64,000 nucleotides of DNA from SXOA01 sp051004015 (lineage in GTDB: Bacteria > Planctomycetota > Planctomycetia > Pirellulales > Pirellulaceae): contig JBPCKT010000149.1 in assembly GCA_051004015.1 (NCBI GenBank), forward strand, positions 1 to 64,000, written 5' to 3'. A program made the translations under genes and the position numbers. The notes under the pieces were generated by a model, which saw nothing but the letters and a program-made list of their open reading frames with translations, was not told the origin of the DNA and made no database searches. Positions 1 to 9,074 of the stretch are shown piece after piece. Positions within the stretch are counted from its first letter, which is position 1. The number at the start of each line of letters is the position of its first letter.

Positions 1-69
1 CTTTTTTTTTCTTTTCCCTTCCTCCCTCGAAAAGCGCCCGCCTCCCTTTCGCGGAGCAACCCCCGACAC

Positions 70-3000
70 TCATGGCACGCGCGGCGCGAGAAGCGCCTTC
101 ATTTGTTGCGTCGCGCCCGCGCGCGAAATCTCAAGCGTTACTTCCTGTCCCGCATCCTTTTCGGCGAGCGCGAGTTGCACGTCGTCGGGACCGACGACCG
201 GCTTGGCGTCGATGCGTGTCACGCGATCGCCGGTCTTGAGTCCGGCCTTGGCGGCGGCGCTGTCGGCATCCAGGGCCGCGAGTTCGAAACCCTCCAGCGT
301 GGGCTTACCGGAGAGGCCGAGCATCGGCTCGCTTCCCGCGGGCCATGCGCCGAAGACTTCCGCCCGCAGCATCCGGTCCAGGTGCGGCTGCAAATCGGGT
401 TGCCCAAGGCGCGTGTACAGGAAGCCGCCGAACTGACTGCGGCGAAGATGCACGCCGGTCACGTAGCCATGCTTGTTGACGAGCGCCCCCCCGCCGGTCC
501 ACTCGGGCTGCTCGACATCCATCCACAGCGTATTGCGGAAAAACCGCCGCATTTCCGCGATTTTCATCTCTGGCCGGGTGCTGCCGACGAGCTTGGGAGG
601 AAAGGTGAACGCGATGTACCAGTCCCGCACATCCACTTCTTTCTGCGGCCAAAGCGGCGCAAACGGCCAGTCGCCGGCGTCCGTGACCTTGACGAGGCCC
701 AAGTCGAGCTCGCGGGAGATGCCGAGCGTTTTCCCCTTGGCCTGCTTGCCATTGGCGAACTGCACGACGACGTCCTGATTGGGGCCGCGGAGCAAGTGGC
801 CGGCCGTGAGAATCTCTCCTTCCTTCTTCAGGCAGACGCCGCCAATGAGGCGGCCATCTGGCAAGGCGATCGTGACCATCGCCGGTACGGTCCGCTCCAC
901 GATTTGTTTCGCCAGCTCTTGTTTGGCCTTTTGGTTCGTGATGTCCGGCGACGGAGCGAAGGGTATGAGATTGAAGTCGTCGGGGCTGCGGGCGAAATAG
1001 GTGTGGTCGAACAGCGCCGCCTCGCCATCCGGGCAACCCAGCGAGATGGCTGTCACATCCAGGCTGCCAAAGTCCGCGAATAAATCCCGCGTCAACACAA
1101 TCCACTGGTCCGGCAGCTTGTCTTGCCAGATCCGCAGCGCACTCCCGTAGGACTTTTCCCCTTGGCCGCCGTCATAGCGGGCAGCGTCCATTCGAGGTGG
1201 TGTTGTTTCGAGCTCGACAGACATCCGGCCGCCACCCTTCTTGCGAAAGGCGAACCGCAGGAAACGGAACTCGCCCCACTTGGGCTTCTCTCGGATGGCC
1301 ACGGGCGCCGGAAACGAAATCATGAACCGCCCCGCCGGCGTGAGCCGGGCGGAGCGCTGGCCGAAGTGCTTGTCGTCCTCCACGAGCGCTGCCGAACCCG
1401 AGGCATTGCCGCCATGCGGAGTGAAGCGGGCTTGCTCTTCCAAGGCGCAGTAAAGCGTCGGCAGTTGCGGGGCAGCTTCGATGGTGTGCCAGGAGATGGG
1501 GGCGGCATCGCCCTCGGGTGCGTGCCGGATTTCGACTTCAAGACCCGTGCCGCCCGGCTTCTGATAGTTGGCGAGAGAAATGGCGAGCGGCCGGACCTCC
1601 ATCCGGTCATTCTGCGCCAGGGGAGCCGTGAACTCCGCCACTGGTTCATTGCCGATGCGGATTTCAATCTTTGGCTCCGGGCCGCGATTGATGGGGCGAG
1701 TCGCTCCGATAATCAGCCACTGGTCCTGTGGCCTCAGCTGCAGTTGCTTGGAAATGAGCAGCGCCCGCCCCTTTGGCGCGACGGCCTGGTCGAATGAGCC
1801 GGGCATGGCGAACTGCTCATTGCGATTCTGCAGGACTTCCGGCGTTGCATCCGTCGGAGCCGCGGCAGTTGCTTCGAGCCGTACGCTGGCGTCCTGCCAG
1901 GCAAAGAACCGCCCTCCCAGCCGTTTGTCGAGCTCGGCCTTGACGATGGCGGGGTCGAGCTCCAGCATCGGGTCAAACCAATCGGCGTGGTCGCGGATGT
2001 CGAGCGGGTCTGTTCCGGCCGGGCGGCCGTCGTGAGCGGCGTCGACTTGCAGGACGAGGTGCTTTTGCCCCATCGCCGGGCCAGTAAGCGCGAGGACGCC
2101 GGTGTCGGCAATCGCTTCGCTGCCGACGATGAATGGGCTTTCCCATAGCGGCGGTGTGCCGGGAGAATTGGCGAAGATTCTGGCCCGCACACAGCCCCCT
2201 TTGCCGCTGGCCCGGTCGAGCCCGAGCTGCGAGCGGAAGGACTTCACACCCGGCGGGAGCTCAAACTTCATGATCGCGGGGCCGAGCAGGCCCAATCCCC
2301 AGCCGAAGTCGAGCGGCGTGTTCCGCAAAGGGCCGCCAAAGGCACTCTGATTCAATCGCACCGTCGTCCCGCGGCCGCCGGCAAGTTCAAACGGAACGCG
2401 GCTCAGGGGGACTTCGCGGGGGAGGAAGAAGCGGCGGCAGGAGATGTCTTTGCTGGGCAGCCAGAGCACGTCCAGGCTCCAAGCGGGCTGAATGCCGTGG
2501 ACCCATTGGTTGGAATCCTGGGCGTTCCCCATTGTCCGCTGGGTGAAGCGGTCCAGCGAAGTCGTTGCAACCAGGCCGCTCACCGCTTCCACTTGCATCA
2601 GGCGTGATTCACTCGTCGAACAAATCGCGGCGAGGTCGTCAAAGTACGCGGGCCAAAATGGCACCTGCTGCAAGTGAATTTCGGCCAGGTCCGACCACGG
2701 GACTTTGCGGTTCTCGGTGCCGATGAGCAGATTCACGTGCCCCCTGGCGAAACGAATTGCCCGGTAGGAAACGGAGCGGCCATCGCGGAAGAAGGCCGTG
2801 CTGGGTTGATACGACTGCCGGCTGCGGCGCTGCCAGACGATGCGGCGGACGGAAGAGAGTGTCACGCGAATCTCCGCGGACTCCGGCTTGCGCGGTGGTT
2901 CGAGTTGCTGAAGTGGTGCAACCAGCAAGTGCGGCGGCAGCGGAAAGAAGGGCTGTTCCTTTCCGGAGCGATAATCCACCACCATCCCCGGCAGGCGGTC

Positions 3001-3270
3001 GCCGGTATTCATTTCGACGTACGCCGCGGGCATCACCGGCTGCGGTAGCGAGCGGTCCCGCAGCCAGCGAACCGGATTACCGGCATCGAGCAGTGGCTGG
3101 GCCTCGAGCTTGGGCACGGCCTGCTTGTCGTGCCAGTCCGCCAGTTTCTCACCAGTGAGCCGTTGCCCGCCGGTCATCAAGGCGGAGTACCGCGGCGGCT
3201 TATCGGCCAGCACCGCCGCCGGCGCGCATAAGATCAGCATCCATGCCATTTGCCAGGTTCGCGGCGTCAT
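70..3270 (-). CDS. Exported NPCBM / trypsin-like (S1C) / PDZ protein, probably catalytically dead
   Basis: A 1066-residue protein. Residues 1-22 form a signal peptide (MTPRTWQMAWMLILCAPAAV followed by LA), so it acts outside the cytoplasm. Residues about 260-440 resemble an NPCBM carbohydrate-binding module (FRSQLGLDRASG, LWESPF, DHADWFDPML). Residues about 788-960 resemble an HtrA-like trypsin fold, with the His in ILTAGHLL (about 825) and the Asp in LDLGLVKV (about 856). The nucleophile site reads EWTGGGALV where active enzymes have GNSGGALV, so the Ser is replaced by Gly at about 926. A PDZ domain fills residues 975-1060 (AKAGLKTGDRVTRID). The start is supported by AGGAG six bases upstream. 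I infer a binding or scaffold role rather than proteolysis. Substrate and partner are unknown. Confidence 0.8.
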   Translation of the reverse strand: MTPRTWQMAWMLILCAPAAVLADKPPRYSALMTGGQRLTGEKLADWHDKQAVPKLEAQPLLDAGNPVRWLRDRSLPQPVMPAAYVEMNTGDRLPGMVVDYRSGKEQPFFPLPPHLLVAPLQQLEPPRKPESAEIRVTLSSVRRIVWQRRSRQSYQPSTAFFRDGRSVSYRAIRFARGHVNLLIGTENRKVPWSDLAEIHLQQVPFWPAYFDDLAAICSTSESRLMQVEAVSGLVATTSLDRFTQRTMGNAQDSNQWVHGIQPAWSLDVLWLPSKDISCRRFFLPREVPLSRVPFELAGGRGTTVRLNQSAFGGPLRNTPLDFGWGLGLLGPAIMKFELPPGVKSFRSQLGLDRASGKGGCVRARIFANSPGTPPLWESPFIVGSEAIADTGVLALTGPAMGQKHLVLQVDAAHDGRPAGTDPLDIRDHADWFDPMLELDPAIVKAELDKRLGGRFFAWQDASVRLEATAAAPTDATPEVLQNRNEQFAMPGSFDQAVAPKGRALLISKQLQLRPQDQWLIIGATRPINRGPEPKIEIRIGNEPVAEFTAPLAQNDRMEVRPLAISLANYQKPGGTGLEVEIRHAPEGDAAPISWHTIEAAPQLPTLYCALEEQARFTPHGGNASGSAALVEDDKHFGQRSARLTPAGRFMISFPAPVAIREKPKWGEFRFLRFAFRKKGGGRMSVELETTPPRMDAARYDGGQGEKSYGSALRIWQDKLPDQWIVLTRDLFADFGSLDVTAISLGCPDGEAALFDHTYFARSPDDFNLIPFAPSPDITNQKAKQELAKQIVERTVPAMVTIALPDGRLIGGVCLKKEGEILTAGHLLRGPNQDVVVQFANGKQAKGKTLGISRELDLGLVKVTDAGDWPFAPLWPQKEVDVRDWYIAFTFPPKLVGSTRPEMKIAEMRRFFRNTLWMDVEQPEWTGGGALVNKHGYVTGVHLRRSQFGGFLYTRLGQPDLQPHLDRMLRAEVFGAWPAGSEPMLGLSGKPTLEGFELAALDADSAAAKAGLKTGDRVTRIDAKPVVGPDDVQLALAEKDAGQEVTLEISRAGATQQMKALLAPRVP

Positions 3271-3312
3271 GAAGCTCTCCTGGCTCTAAGATACCCAAAT
3301 CAGTGTCTCGCG

Positions 3313-4077
3313 TTACTCTTCCTTCTTCTCTTCCGTTTTCACGCTCGGGGGCGGAGGCGAGAGGGTTCCCTCCTCCTGCTGCTTCTCGTCCTTCTTCTCT
3401 TCGGGCCGGGCGTCGTTGGGCTTGGTCTCAAGCTTTACTTCCGGCTTGATGGCGGAGACCGCCTCCACGACGGCTGCCTTCAACTCAGGCATTACCGTTT
3501 CCTTGAGCTTCTTTCCTTCCGCTGAAACAAACTCCGGCACTTTGGCCAGCTCGGCCTGTACCAACTTGGCCTGGGCTTCTCCGGCAACCTTGTTCTCTTC
3601 GCGGAGCTTCACCGCCAGAGCGTCCACCTGCTTCGCGTTTTCGTCGCGGACTTTGGCGAACTCCCCCTTAATCTGGTCCTGCAATTTCTTCACCTCGGCG
3701 GCGAGTTGCTGCTGGGTAGCGGCCTGAAGTGCTTTCACCTGCTCCGCGGTCAGTGCCTCCAGCCGTTTCGCCTCGGCAGCGACCTGCTCGGCTGCCTTGC
3801 GGCGAAGATCCGCAATCTCGCCGCTGACCTGGTCCTGCAACTTCTGGGCCTCGCCCGCTATCTGGGCCTGGCTGGCCTCCTTCACCCGCGTTTCTGCCGC
3901 AGCCGACTCCTGGGCCACGCCGGCTTGCAGTTTGCCGGAAAGCGACGCATCGAGTTCACTTCGCAGGGATTCCCGCCGCCGCTCCCAGCGGCGACCAAAA
4001 ATTCCGGCCGAAGCACTATCGACCACAACCAACAGTCCAACCGTGGCGACAATCGCCGTAACGACGAAACGAGACAT
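3313..4077 (-). CDS. Exported Ala/Lys/Glu-rich coiled-coil protein
   Basis: A 254-residue protein starting MSRFVVTAIVATVGLLVVVD, a clear signal peptide. I chose this start over a frame opening 234 bases further upstream because AAGGAA lies eight bases before it and the signal peptide begins there. Residues about 40-215 are a long amphipathic helix with repeated units such as AEAKRLEALTAEQVKAL and QLAAEVKKLQDQIKGE, of apolipoprotein or tail-fibre coiled-coil type. The C-terminus is rich in Pro, Lys and Glu (PEEKKDEKQQEEG). A structural or envelope-associated role is plausible, but no enzymatic motif is visible. It lies just upstream of the PDZ protein on the same strand, so the two may be co-transcribed. 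Confidence 0.7.
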   Translation of the reverse strand: MSRFVVTAIVATVGLLVVVDSASAGIFGRRWERRRESLRSELDASLSGKLQAGVAQESAAAETRVKEASQAQIAGEAQKLQDQVSGEIADLRRKAAEQVAAEAKRLEALTAEQVKALQAATQQQLAAEVKKLQDQIKGEFAKVRDENAKQVDALAVKLREENKVAGEAQAKLVQAELAKVPEFVSAEGKKLKETVMPELKAAVVEAVSAIKPEVKLETKPNDARPEEKKDEKQQEEGTLSPPPPSVKTEEKKEE

Positions 4078-4196
4078 CTCTAAATTCCTTGGAGCGGGAC
4101 CAAAAAGGGAGGAAACCTGGCAGGAGCCGCATACGCGCGGCCGAATGGGGAAAGTGAAGAATAATCGCGGGCTGGATTTTAGGCTAGCGGATTGAA

Positions 4197-4249
4197 GGTA
4201 CTCATCACGCTCCGCGGGAGGGACTTTCTCGCGGAGCGAGATGAGTACC
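4197..4249. repeat. 53-bp REP-like palindrome, copy A
   Basis: Nested inverted repeat. The outer arms are GGTACTCATC and GATGAGTACC (10 bp, perfect), then an A:A mismatch, then inner arms CGCTCCGCG and CGCGGAGCG (9 bp, perfect), with a 13-nt loop. The same architecture and length recur at 8606-8658, and a diverged copy lies at about 15640-15695. It could fold as a cruciform or as an RNA hairpin, and each copy is intergenic. Confidence 0.85.
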
Positions 4250-4427
4250 TTTCTGGCCTCCAGCCCACCCAGTCGATAACCGTCGCGGATTTCGTGTCGA
4301 AGAATCCGCACTCACGGCGGTTATTGCGCCGCGGCGCTCCTGTCTGGAAGAAGTCCCTCGCGCAGTGGCGCAAAGGGAGGGAGCGAATATCCCAGGACCA
4401 TCGACTGCCGCTGTATTGCCCGTGCGG

Positions 4428-4595
4428 CTATCCGACTTGGGCCTCACCTGTTTCTGGCTGCTCAACGGGCGGAGGCGGGCGGTCCGCCTGTGCTTTCCGG
4501 TCGATGCGCCTGGCCAGCTTGTCGTTGGCCTTGCGTTTCTTGACCTGTTCTCGCTGGCGTTTGGCGAAAGTCGTCGGGCTTTTACTTTTGGCGAT
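4428..4595 (-). CDS. Small basic protein (55 aa) with apparent ATC start
   Basis: Reading the minus strand from 4595 gives (I/M)AKSKSPTTFAKRQREQV, then KKRKANDKLARRIDRKAQ, then a Pro-rich tail, and ends at TAG 4430-4428. The pattern AKxxSPTTFAKRQRE plus Lys/Arg-rich helix matches, from memory, a small conserved basic protein of planctomycetes and other bacteria. No ATG, GTG or TTG precedes the conserved start, but GGAG sits seven bases upstream of ATC GCC AAA, exactly where a start codon would be expected. Either ATC is used as a rare start, or the ATG has decayed to ATC and the gene is dying. Function is unknown; the charge suggests nucleic-acid or ribosome contact. It is too short and start-less for normal gene calling. 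Confidence 0.5.
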   Translation of the reverse strand: MAKSKSPTTFAKRQREQVKKRKANDKLARRIDRKAQADRPPPPVEQPETGEAQVG

Positions 4596-4761
4596 AGCTG
4601 GGCTCCAAATTCAAGAGACGTGGGCGGACAAATGAATCCGTTTCAAGTAAGTTCAGGATAGGTGATTCGCCGCCGGGCCGATACCCGACTTGGGCAATTT
4701 CTGGGTCTTTGAAGCGGGGGGAGTTCTCACACAGGGGCACGGAGGCACAGAGGCAGCAATT

Positions 4762-4823
4762 GGCAAAATCATGGATGGCAAAATGATTGAGAACCTCATG
4801 ATTTTGCCATCCATGATTTTGCC
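4762..4823. repeat. 23-bp perfect inverted repeat
   Basis: The left arm 4762-4784 (GGCAAAATCATGGATGGCAA plus AAT) is the exact reverse complement of 4801-4823, with a 16-nt spacer. Within each arm GGCAAAATCATGGAT and GGCAAAAT form a partial tandem duplication. It lies 80 bp before the DUF1549/1553 start, so it could act as an attenuator or be a mobile repeat remnant. Confidence 0.85.
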
Positions 4824-4903
4824 GGCCCTCTTCTGTTTTCGCTTGTGCCTCAATAATGTCCCCGATTTGACACCGCTTTACGCCCCGGCTAGCGTTGACT
4901 CCC

Positions 4904-7138
4904 ATGAAGCAGTTCTCCATTCTTCTCGGTTCGCTGCTGCTCGTCGCCACCTGCGTGGCAGTTCATTCCGCGGAGCCCGATTTCGCCAAAACTATCGGAC
5001 CGATTCTGACCAAGCGCTGTCTCGGCTGCCACAATGCGAGCGAAGCGAAGGGGGAATTGGTGCTGCTCAGCCGCGAGGGGCTGCTCAAGGGGGGCGAGAA
5101 TGGGGCAGTGATTGATCCGAAGAAGCTGGACGAGAGCGTCATCTTGAAGAAAGTTGTCGCGGGGGAAATGCCGCCAGAGGAAAACGGCAAGTCCCAGGCG
5201 CTTCCCAAGGAGGAAGTGGAACAGATTCGGACCTGGGTCCTCGCGGGGGCGAAGTGGCCGGAAGGACTCGCTCTGAATCCGTTTGAAGTCACGACTTCAG
5301 CCCGTGCAGGACTCGATTGGTGGTCGTTGCAACCAGTGAAGAGGACGAACGTTCCCGTTGCTCAAGAGCAGAGCGCGAAACCGGCAAGCGAGAACCAGGT
5401 TGACTCCTTCATCCAGGCCCGACTCCGACAGAAGAACCTCGAATCCGCTCCTCCTGCTTCGCCCGCCACGCTTCTTCGCCGACTCTCTTACGACCTCACC
5501 GGCCTGCCACCGACATTCGAGGAAATCCAATCGTTCGAGGCGGACAAAACGCCCGATGCCTACGAGCGCCAGGTCGATCGGCTCCTTGCCTCGCACCATT
5601 TTGGCGAGCGCTGGGGTCGGTACTGGCTGGACCTGGTCCGCTATGCCGACACCAATGGGTATGAGCGGGATGCGCCGAAACCGGGTGCGTGGAAGTACCG
5701 GGACTATGTCATCGGGGCCATCAACCGCGACAAACCGTACGACCGGTTCGTCATCGAGCAACTGGCAGGGGACGAACTCGCGGATAAGAACGAGGAGACG
5801 GTCATTGCCACCGGCCTGCTCCGCATCGGCACTTGGGACGATGAGCCGAACGATGCCCTGGAATACAAATACGAACGGCTCGAGGATCTGGTGCATGTGA
5901 CGGGATCGGCGTTTCTGGGCCTGACCGTTAAGTGTGCCCGCTGCCACGATCATAAGTTCGACCCCATCCCGCAGACCGATTACTACCGCCTCGCTTCCGC
6001 CTTTTGGGCCGGCTTCATCGAACCCCGCGGCCGCGAGTTAATGGGCGGGCCGAGCAAGGAGGAGCTTGGCTTCGACGTGCTCGGCTGGACCGACCGGGCC
6101 GACGTCCCACCCCTGATGCTCTTGAAGAAAGGGGATCCTCACCGGCCGGTGGAAGAAGTCAAACCGGCAACATTGTCATTCGTGTCGTCGCTCGTGACAC
6201 CCATCGCTTCCGGCTCCGGTCACAAGACTTCGCAGCGGCGAGTGGCGATTGCCAAGTGGCTCACCAATTCGCAGCATCCACTCACGGCCCGCGTCGCGGT
6301 CAATCGGCTCTGGCAGCATCATTTTGGCCAGGCGCTGGTCCGCTCCCCCAACAATTTCGGCTTCAAGGGTGAGGTGCCAACGCATCCGGAATTGCTCGAT
6401 TATCTCGCCGCTGAACTCAACGACGGGAATTGGGAGATGAAGCGCCTGCACCGCAAACTACTCTGCTCCGCAACCTACCGACAAGCGTCGGTTCATCCGC
6501 GAGAATTGGAGTATCGCGAGCAGGATCCCGACAATTCGCTTTGGTGGAAGGCCAATCGCCGCCGGCTCGACGCCGAGTCGCTCCGCGATACCATCCTGGC
6601 AACCAGCGGCGAACTCAATTTGCAAGCGGGCGGCCCCGGCTTCTACCCGCACCTCAACTCGGAGGCCCTCGAAGGGCTCTCCATGAAGGACAAAGCCTGG
6701 CAATCCTCGCCGCCGGACCAGCAGGCCCGCCGCAGCATTTACATCTTCAGCAAACGGTCTCTCCTGCTGCCGCTGCTCACCACGTTCGACTTCTGCGACA
6801 CCACGCAGCCCTGCAGCCAGCGGGACGTCAACGTCGTCGCCCCGCAGGCGCTGGCGCTGCTGAATAATGAATTCACGCATCGGGCGAGTGAGAAACTGGC
6901 CGACCAGATTCTGCGAGAGGCTGCGATGGGCGAACCTTCGCACGAGAGGCAAGCCTGGCGATGGATTCTGGGGCGGGAACCGGGCCGTGACGAACTATCC
7001 GCGGCGAAGGCCCATCGGAGCGAGCAGCGGGAAGTATTCGAGGCCAATCCGGCTACGAAGAAGGACGCCGAGCGCCTCGCCCTCGCGTCCCTGTGCCACG
7101 TGCTTCTCAACACGAATGAGCTCATCTATGTCGATTAA
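4904..7138 (+). CDS. Exported cytochrome-like PSCyt1-DUF1549-DUF1553 protein
   Basis: A 744-residue protein starting MKQFSILLGSLLLVATCVAV, a signal peptide. I prefer this ATG to an in-frame TTG nine bases earlier. Residues about 25-110 form a planctomycete cytochrome c-like (PSCyt1) domain with the haem motif CLGCH. The DUF1549 part follows (LLRRLSYDLTGLPPT, FGERWGRYWLDLVRYADTNG) and carries a second CxxCH in CARCHDHKFDPIP. DUF1553 (VNRLWQHHFG, NFGFKGEVPTHPELLD, ending NELIYVD) completes the protein. The family is hugely expanded in planctomycetes, with no settled biochemical function; a periplasmic redox or polysaccharide-linked role is often suggested. Its last 11 bases overlap the start of the following DUF1501 gene, a classic pairing. 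Confidence 0.93.
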   Translation: MKQFSILLGSLLLVATCVAVHSAEPDFAKTIGPILTKRCLGCHNASEAKGELVLLSREGLLKGGENGAVIDPKKLDESVILKKVVAGEMPPEENGKSQALPKEEVEQIRTWVLAGAKWPEGLALNPFEVTTSARAGLDWWSLQPVKRTNVPVAQEQSAKPASENQVDSFIQARLRQKNLESAPPASPATLLRRLSYDLTGLPPTFEEIQSFEADKTPDAYERQVDRLLASHHFGERWGRYWLDLVRYADTNGYERDAPKPGAWKYRDYVIGAINRDKPYDRFVIEQLAGDELADKNEETVIATGLLRIGTWDDEPNDALEYKYERLEDLVHVTGSAFLGLTVKCARCHDHKFDPIPQTDYYRLASAFWAGFIEPRGRELMGGPSKEELGFDVLGWTDRADVPPLMLLKKGDPHRPVEEVKPATLSFVSSLVTPIASGSGHKTSQRRVAIAKWLTNSQHPLTARVAVNRLWQHHFGQALVRSPNNFGFKGEVPTHPELLDYLAAELNDGNWEMKRLHRKLLCSATYRQASVHPRELEYREQDPDNSLWWKANRRRLDAESLRDTILATSGELNLQAGGPGFYPHLNSEALEGLSMKDKAWQSSPPDQQARRSIYIFSKRSLLLPLLTTFDFCDTTQPCSQRDVNVVAPQALALLNNEFTHRASEKLADQILREAAMGEPSHERQAWRWILGREPGRDELSAAKAHRSEQREVFEANPATKKDAERLALASLCHVLLNTNELIYVD

Positions 7139-8603
7139 TGACAACAACCCCCTGTTCCCCTGTGGCCTCATGCGCCGCGAATTCGTCTGGCAAATGGGGG
7201 CGGGTTTCGCGGGGCTGGCACTGTCGAGCTTGTTGGACAGGAATGGATTCTTCGCGCGCCATGCAGTGGGGGGCGAAACCGCAAGCGGCCAGAAGAACCC
7301 TCTCGCGCCGCGGCCACCACACTTTCAGACGAAGGCCAAGGCGTGCATCTTCCTGATCATGAACGGCGGGCCGAGCCAGGTGGATACGTTCGATTACAAG
7401 CCCGCGCTGGAAAAATACGCGGGCAAGCCGTTGCCGCCCGATAAGAAGTACATCAATTCCGGCGGGCGGAAGGTGGGCTTTCTCACGCCGCCACCTAGGA
7501 AGTTCAAACCGGGAGGCAAGAGCGGGCTGTTAATCTCCGATTTTTTCCCGAATGTCCGCGAGCACGCCGACAAGCTGGCCGTCGTCCGCTCTTGCCACAC
7601 CGATTCGCACGCCCACGGCTCGGCGCTGGTTGCCATGAACACCGGCAGCACGTTCATCGGCCGCCCCTCGATGGGAAGCTGGTGCGTGTATGGCCTGGGA
7701 GCGGAAAACCAGAACCTCCCCGGCTACGTGGTGCTGATGGACAAGCGGGGCGGTCCCATCGGCGGACAGCCCAACTGGTCCAGCGGCTTCATGCCCGCGG
7801 CATTTCAGGGGACTCTCTTCCGCCCCGCAGGCGATCCGATTCTGGACCTCCGCGGTCCCGCCCACGTCGATGCGAAAGTCCAGCGGAACCAGCTCGACCT
7901 GTTGGCGAAGCTGAACGAAGAGCACCTGAAGCAGCGGCCCGGCGGTGAGGAACTCACCGCTCGCATCCAGTCCTATGAGCTGGCGTATCGGATGCAGTCG
8001 GAAGCCCCGGAAGCGGTCGATCTCGCCCGCGAAGATCAGAAGACCCTCGATTCGTATGGCATCGGTAAGTCACCGACGGATGAGTTCGGCAAGAACTGCC
8101 TGATTGCCCGGCGACTCGTCGAGCGGGGGGTGCGGTTTGTGCAGCTCTACAGCGGCGGCGGCCATCTGGAGGACACTTGGGACGCGCATAAGAGCGTCGA
8201 GACTAATCACGGCCAGCACGCAGGCGAAGTCGATCAGCCGATTGCCGCCCTGCTAACCGATCTTTCGCAGCGCGGCTTGCTCGATAGCACGCTCATTCTG
8301 TGGGGGGGCGAATTTGGCCGCATGCCTTTCAGCGAAGGGGTGAACGAGCCCGGCCGTAACCACAACCCCTATGGCTTCAGCATGTGGCTGGCCGGCGGCG
8401 GCGTGAAAGGGGGGACCTGGCACGGCGAAACCGACGATCTCGGCTTTGAAGCAGTCGTCAACAAAGCCCACGTCCACGACATCCACGCCACCGTGCTGCA
8501 CCTGATGGGCCTGGACCACAAGCGCCTCACCTATTTCCATCAGGGGCGAGACGAACGCCTGACCGACGTGTATGGGAATGTGATTAAAGAGGTGCTGGCG
8601 TAA
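7128..8603 (+). CDS. DUF1501 family Tat-exported protein
   Basis: A 491-residue protein beginning MSINDNNPLFPCGLMRREFV, a Tat-like leader (MRREF plus the hydrophobic stretch GAGFAGLALSSLL). The start ATG lies inside the last codons of the DUF1549/1553 gene (11-bp overlap), which suggests translational coupling. DUF1501 hallmarks are present: FLIMNGGPSQVDTFDYKP, VVRSCHTDSHAHGSA, ARRLVERGVRFVQLYSGG and LILWGGEFGRMPFSEG. The fold is related to the alkaline phosphatase/sulfatase superfamily, but activity is unproven. It is one of four DUF1501 genes in this window, and the only one immediately downstream of its DUF1553 partner. Confidence 0.93.
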   Translation: MSINDNNPLFPCGLMRREFVWQMGAGFAGLALSSLLDRNGFFARHAVGGETASGQKNPLAPRPPHFQTKAKACIFLIMNGGPSQVDTFDYKPALEKYAGKPLPPDKKYINSGGRKVGFLTPPPRKFKPGGKSGLLISDFFPNVREHADKLAVVRSCHTDSHAHGSALVAMNTGSTFIGRPSMGSWCVYGLGAENQNLPGYVVLMDKRGGPIGGQPNWSSGFMPAAFQGTLFRPAGDPILDLRGPAHVDAKVQRNQLDLLAKLNEEHLKQRPGGEELTARIQSYELAYRMQSEAPEAVDLAREDQKTLDSYGIGKSPTDEFGKNCLIARRLVERGVRFVQLYSGGGHLEDTWDAHKSVETNHGQHAGEVDQPIAALLTDLSQRGLLDSTLILWGGEFGRMPFSEGVNEPGRNHNPYGFSMWLAGGGVKGGTWHGETDDLGFEAVVNKAHVHDIHATVLHLMGLDHKRLTYFHQGRDERLTDVYGNVIKEVLA

Positions 8604-8605
8604 AT

Positions 8606-8658
8606 AGTACTCCTCACGCTCCGCGTGAGGAGTCATCTCGTGGAGCGAGATGAGTACT
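8606..8658. repeat. 53-bp REP-like palindrome, copy B
   Basis: Starts two bases after the stop of the DUF1501 gene. Outer arms AGTACTCCTC and GATGAGTACT, inner arms CGCTCCGCG and CGTGGAGCG, same length and loop size as copy A. The position suggests a hairpin at the 3' end of the DUF1553-DUF1501 transcript. Confidence 0.85.
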
Positions 8659-8669
8659 TTTCTTGCGCG

Positions 8670-9074
8670 CTACGGCCGATTGAACTTGTTATTCAGCCCC
8701 CGGCGCACCCCGTCTTCCACGGCGGCAATTTCCTTGTCGGTCCATTCGCCCCCACTTTCCCGCAGCTCCTCCGAGAATTTCTCGAGCGTCGCCAGCGGCG
8801 CGGACGAGCGGCGGCACTGAACCAGCGATTCCTGGATGGCCTTGGCGATTCTCTCTTCGCTGGGGGTCGGCGGGGGCTTGGGAAATTCAACGTCCAGAAT
8901 CGCCTGGATCATCTCTGCCGGTGCCATGGCTGGCGCGGGAAGCTTGCCGCTGGGGGAGCATTTTTCCAGAAAGAGGCTCTCAATGCCCTCCGCTCCCTTG
9001 TTTCGCCAAATCATGCGGAGCTCCGACTGGCGTTGATGTTTGGTCTTGGGCGGTATGATGGGAGTCTCAGACAC
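8670..9074 (-). CDS. Hypothetical protein, 134 aa
   Basis: Begins with GTG (MSETPIIPPKTKHQRQSELR), preceded by AAGGA at about ten bases. The sequence is charged and mostly helical, with a Pro-rich middle (EFPKPPPTPSEERIAKAI) and the C-terminal segment WTDKEIAAVEDGVRRGLNNK. No signal peptide, membrane segment or known motif was recognised. It sits between two DUF1501 genes on the opposite strand, so its promoter region is shared with the divergent DUF1501 gene at 9199. Its reality rests on the start signal and on an even amino-acid composition. Confidence 0.55.
   Translation of the reverse strand: MSETPIIPPKTKHQRQSELRMIWRNKGAEGIESLFLEKCSPSGKLPAPAMAPAEMIQAILDVEFPKPPPTPSEERIAKAIQESLVQCRRSSAPLATLEKFSEELRESGGEWTDKEIAAVEDGVRRGLNNKFNRP

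Larger units (their letters stand above)
4078..4903. other. 826-bp intergenic region with repeats and one short gene
   Basis: The space between the coiled-coil gene and the DUF1549/1553 gene. It holds a 53-bp palindromic element (4197-4249), a probable 55-codon gene on the minus strand (4428-4595) and a 23-bp perfect inverted repeat (4762-4823). Other open frames here have no start signal, family resemblance or codon pattern that I would trust. Confidence 0.6.

Noticed and set aside
103..1083. Long plus-strand open frame opposite the PDZ protein
   Set aside because: It mirrors the codon structure of the real minus-strand gene, has no start signal and no recognisable family. High G+C produces many such shadows.
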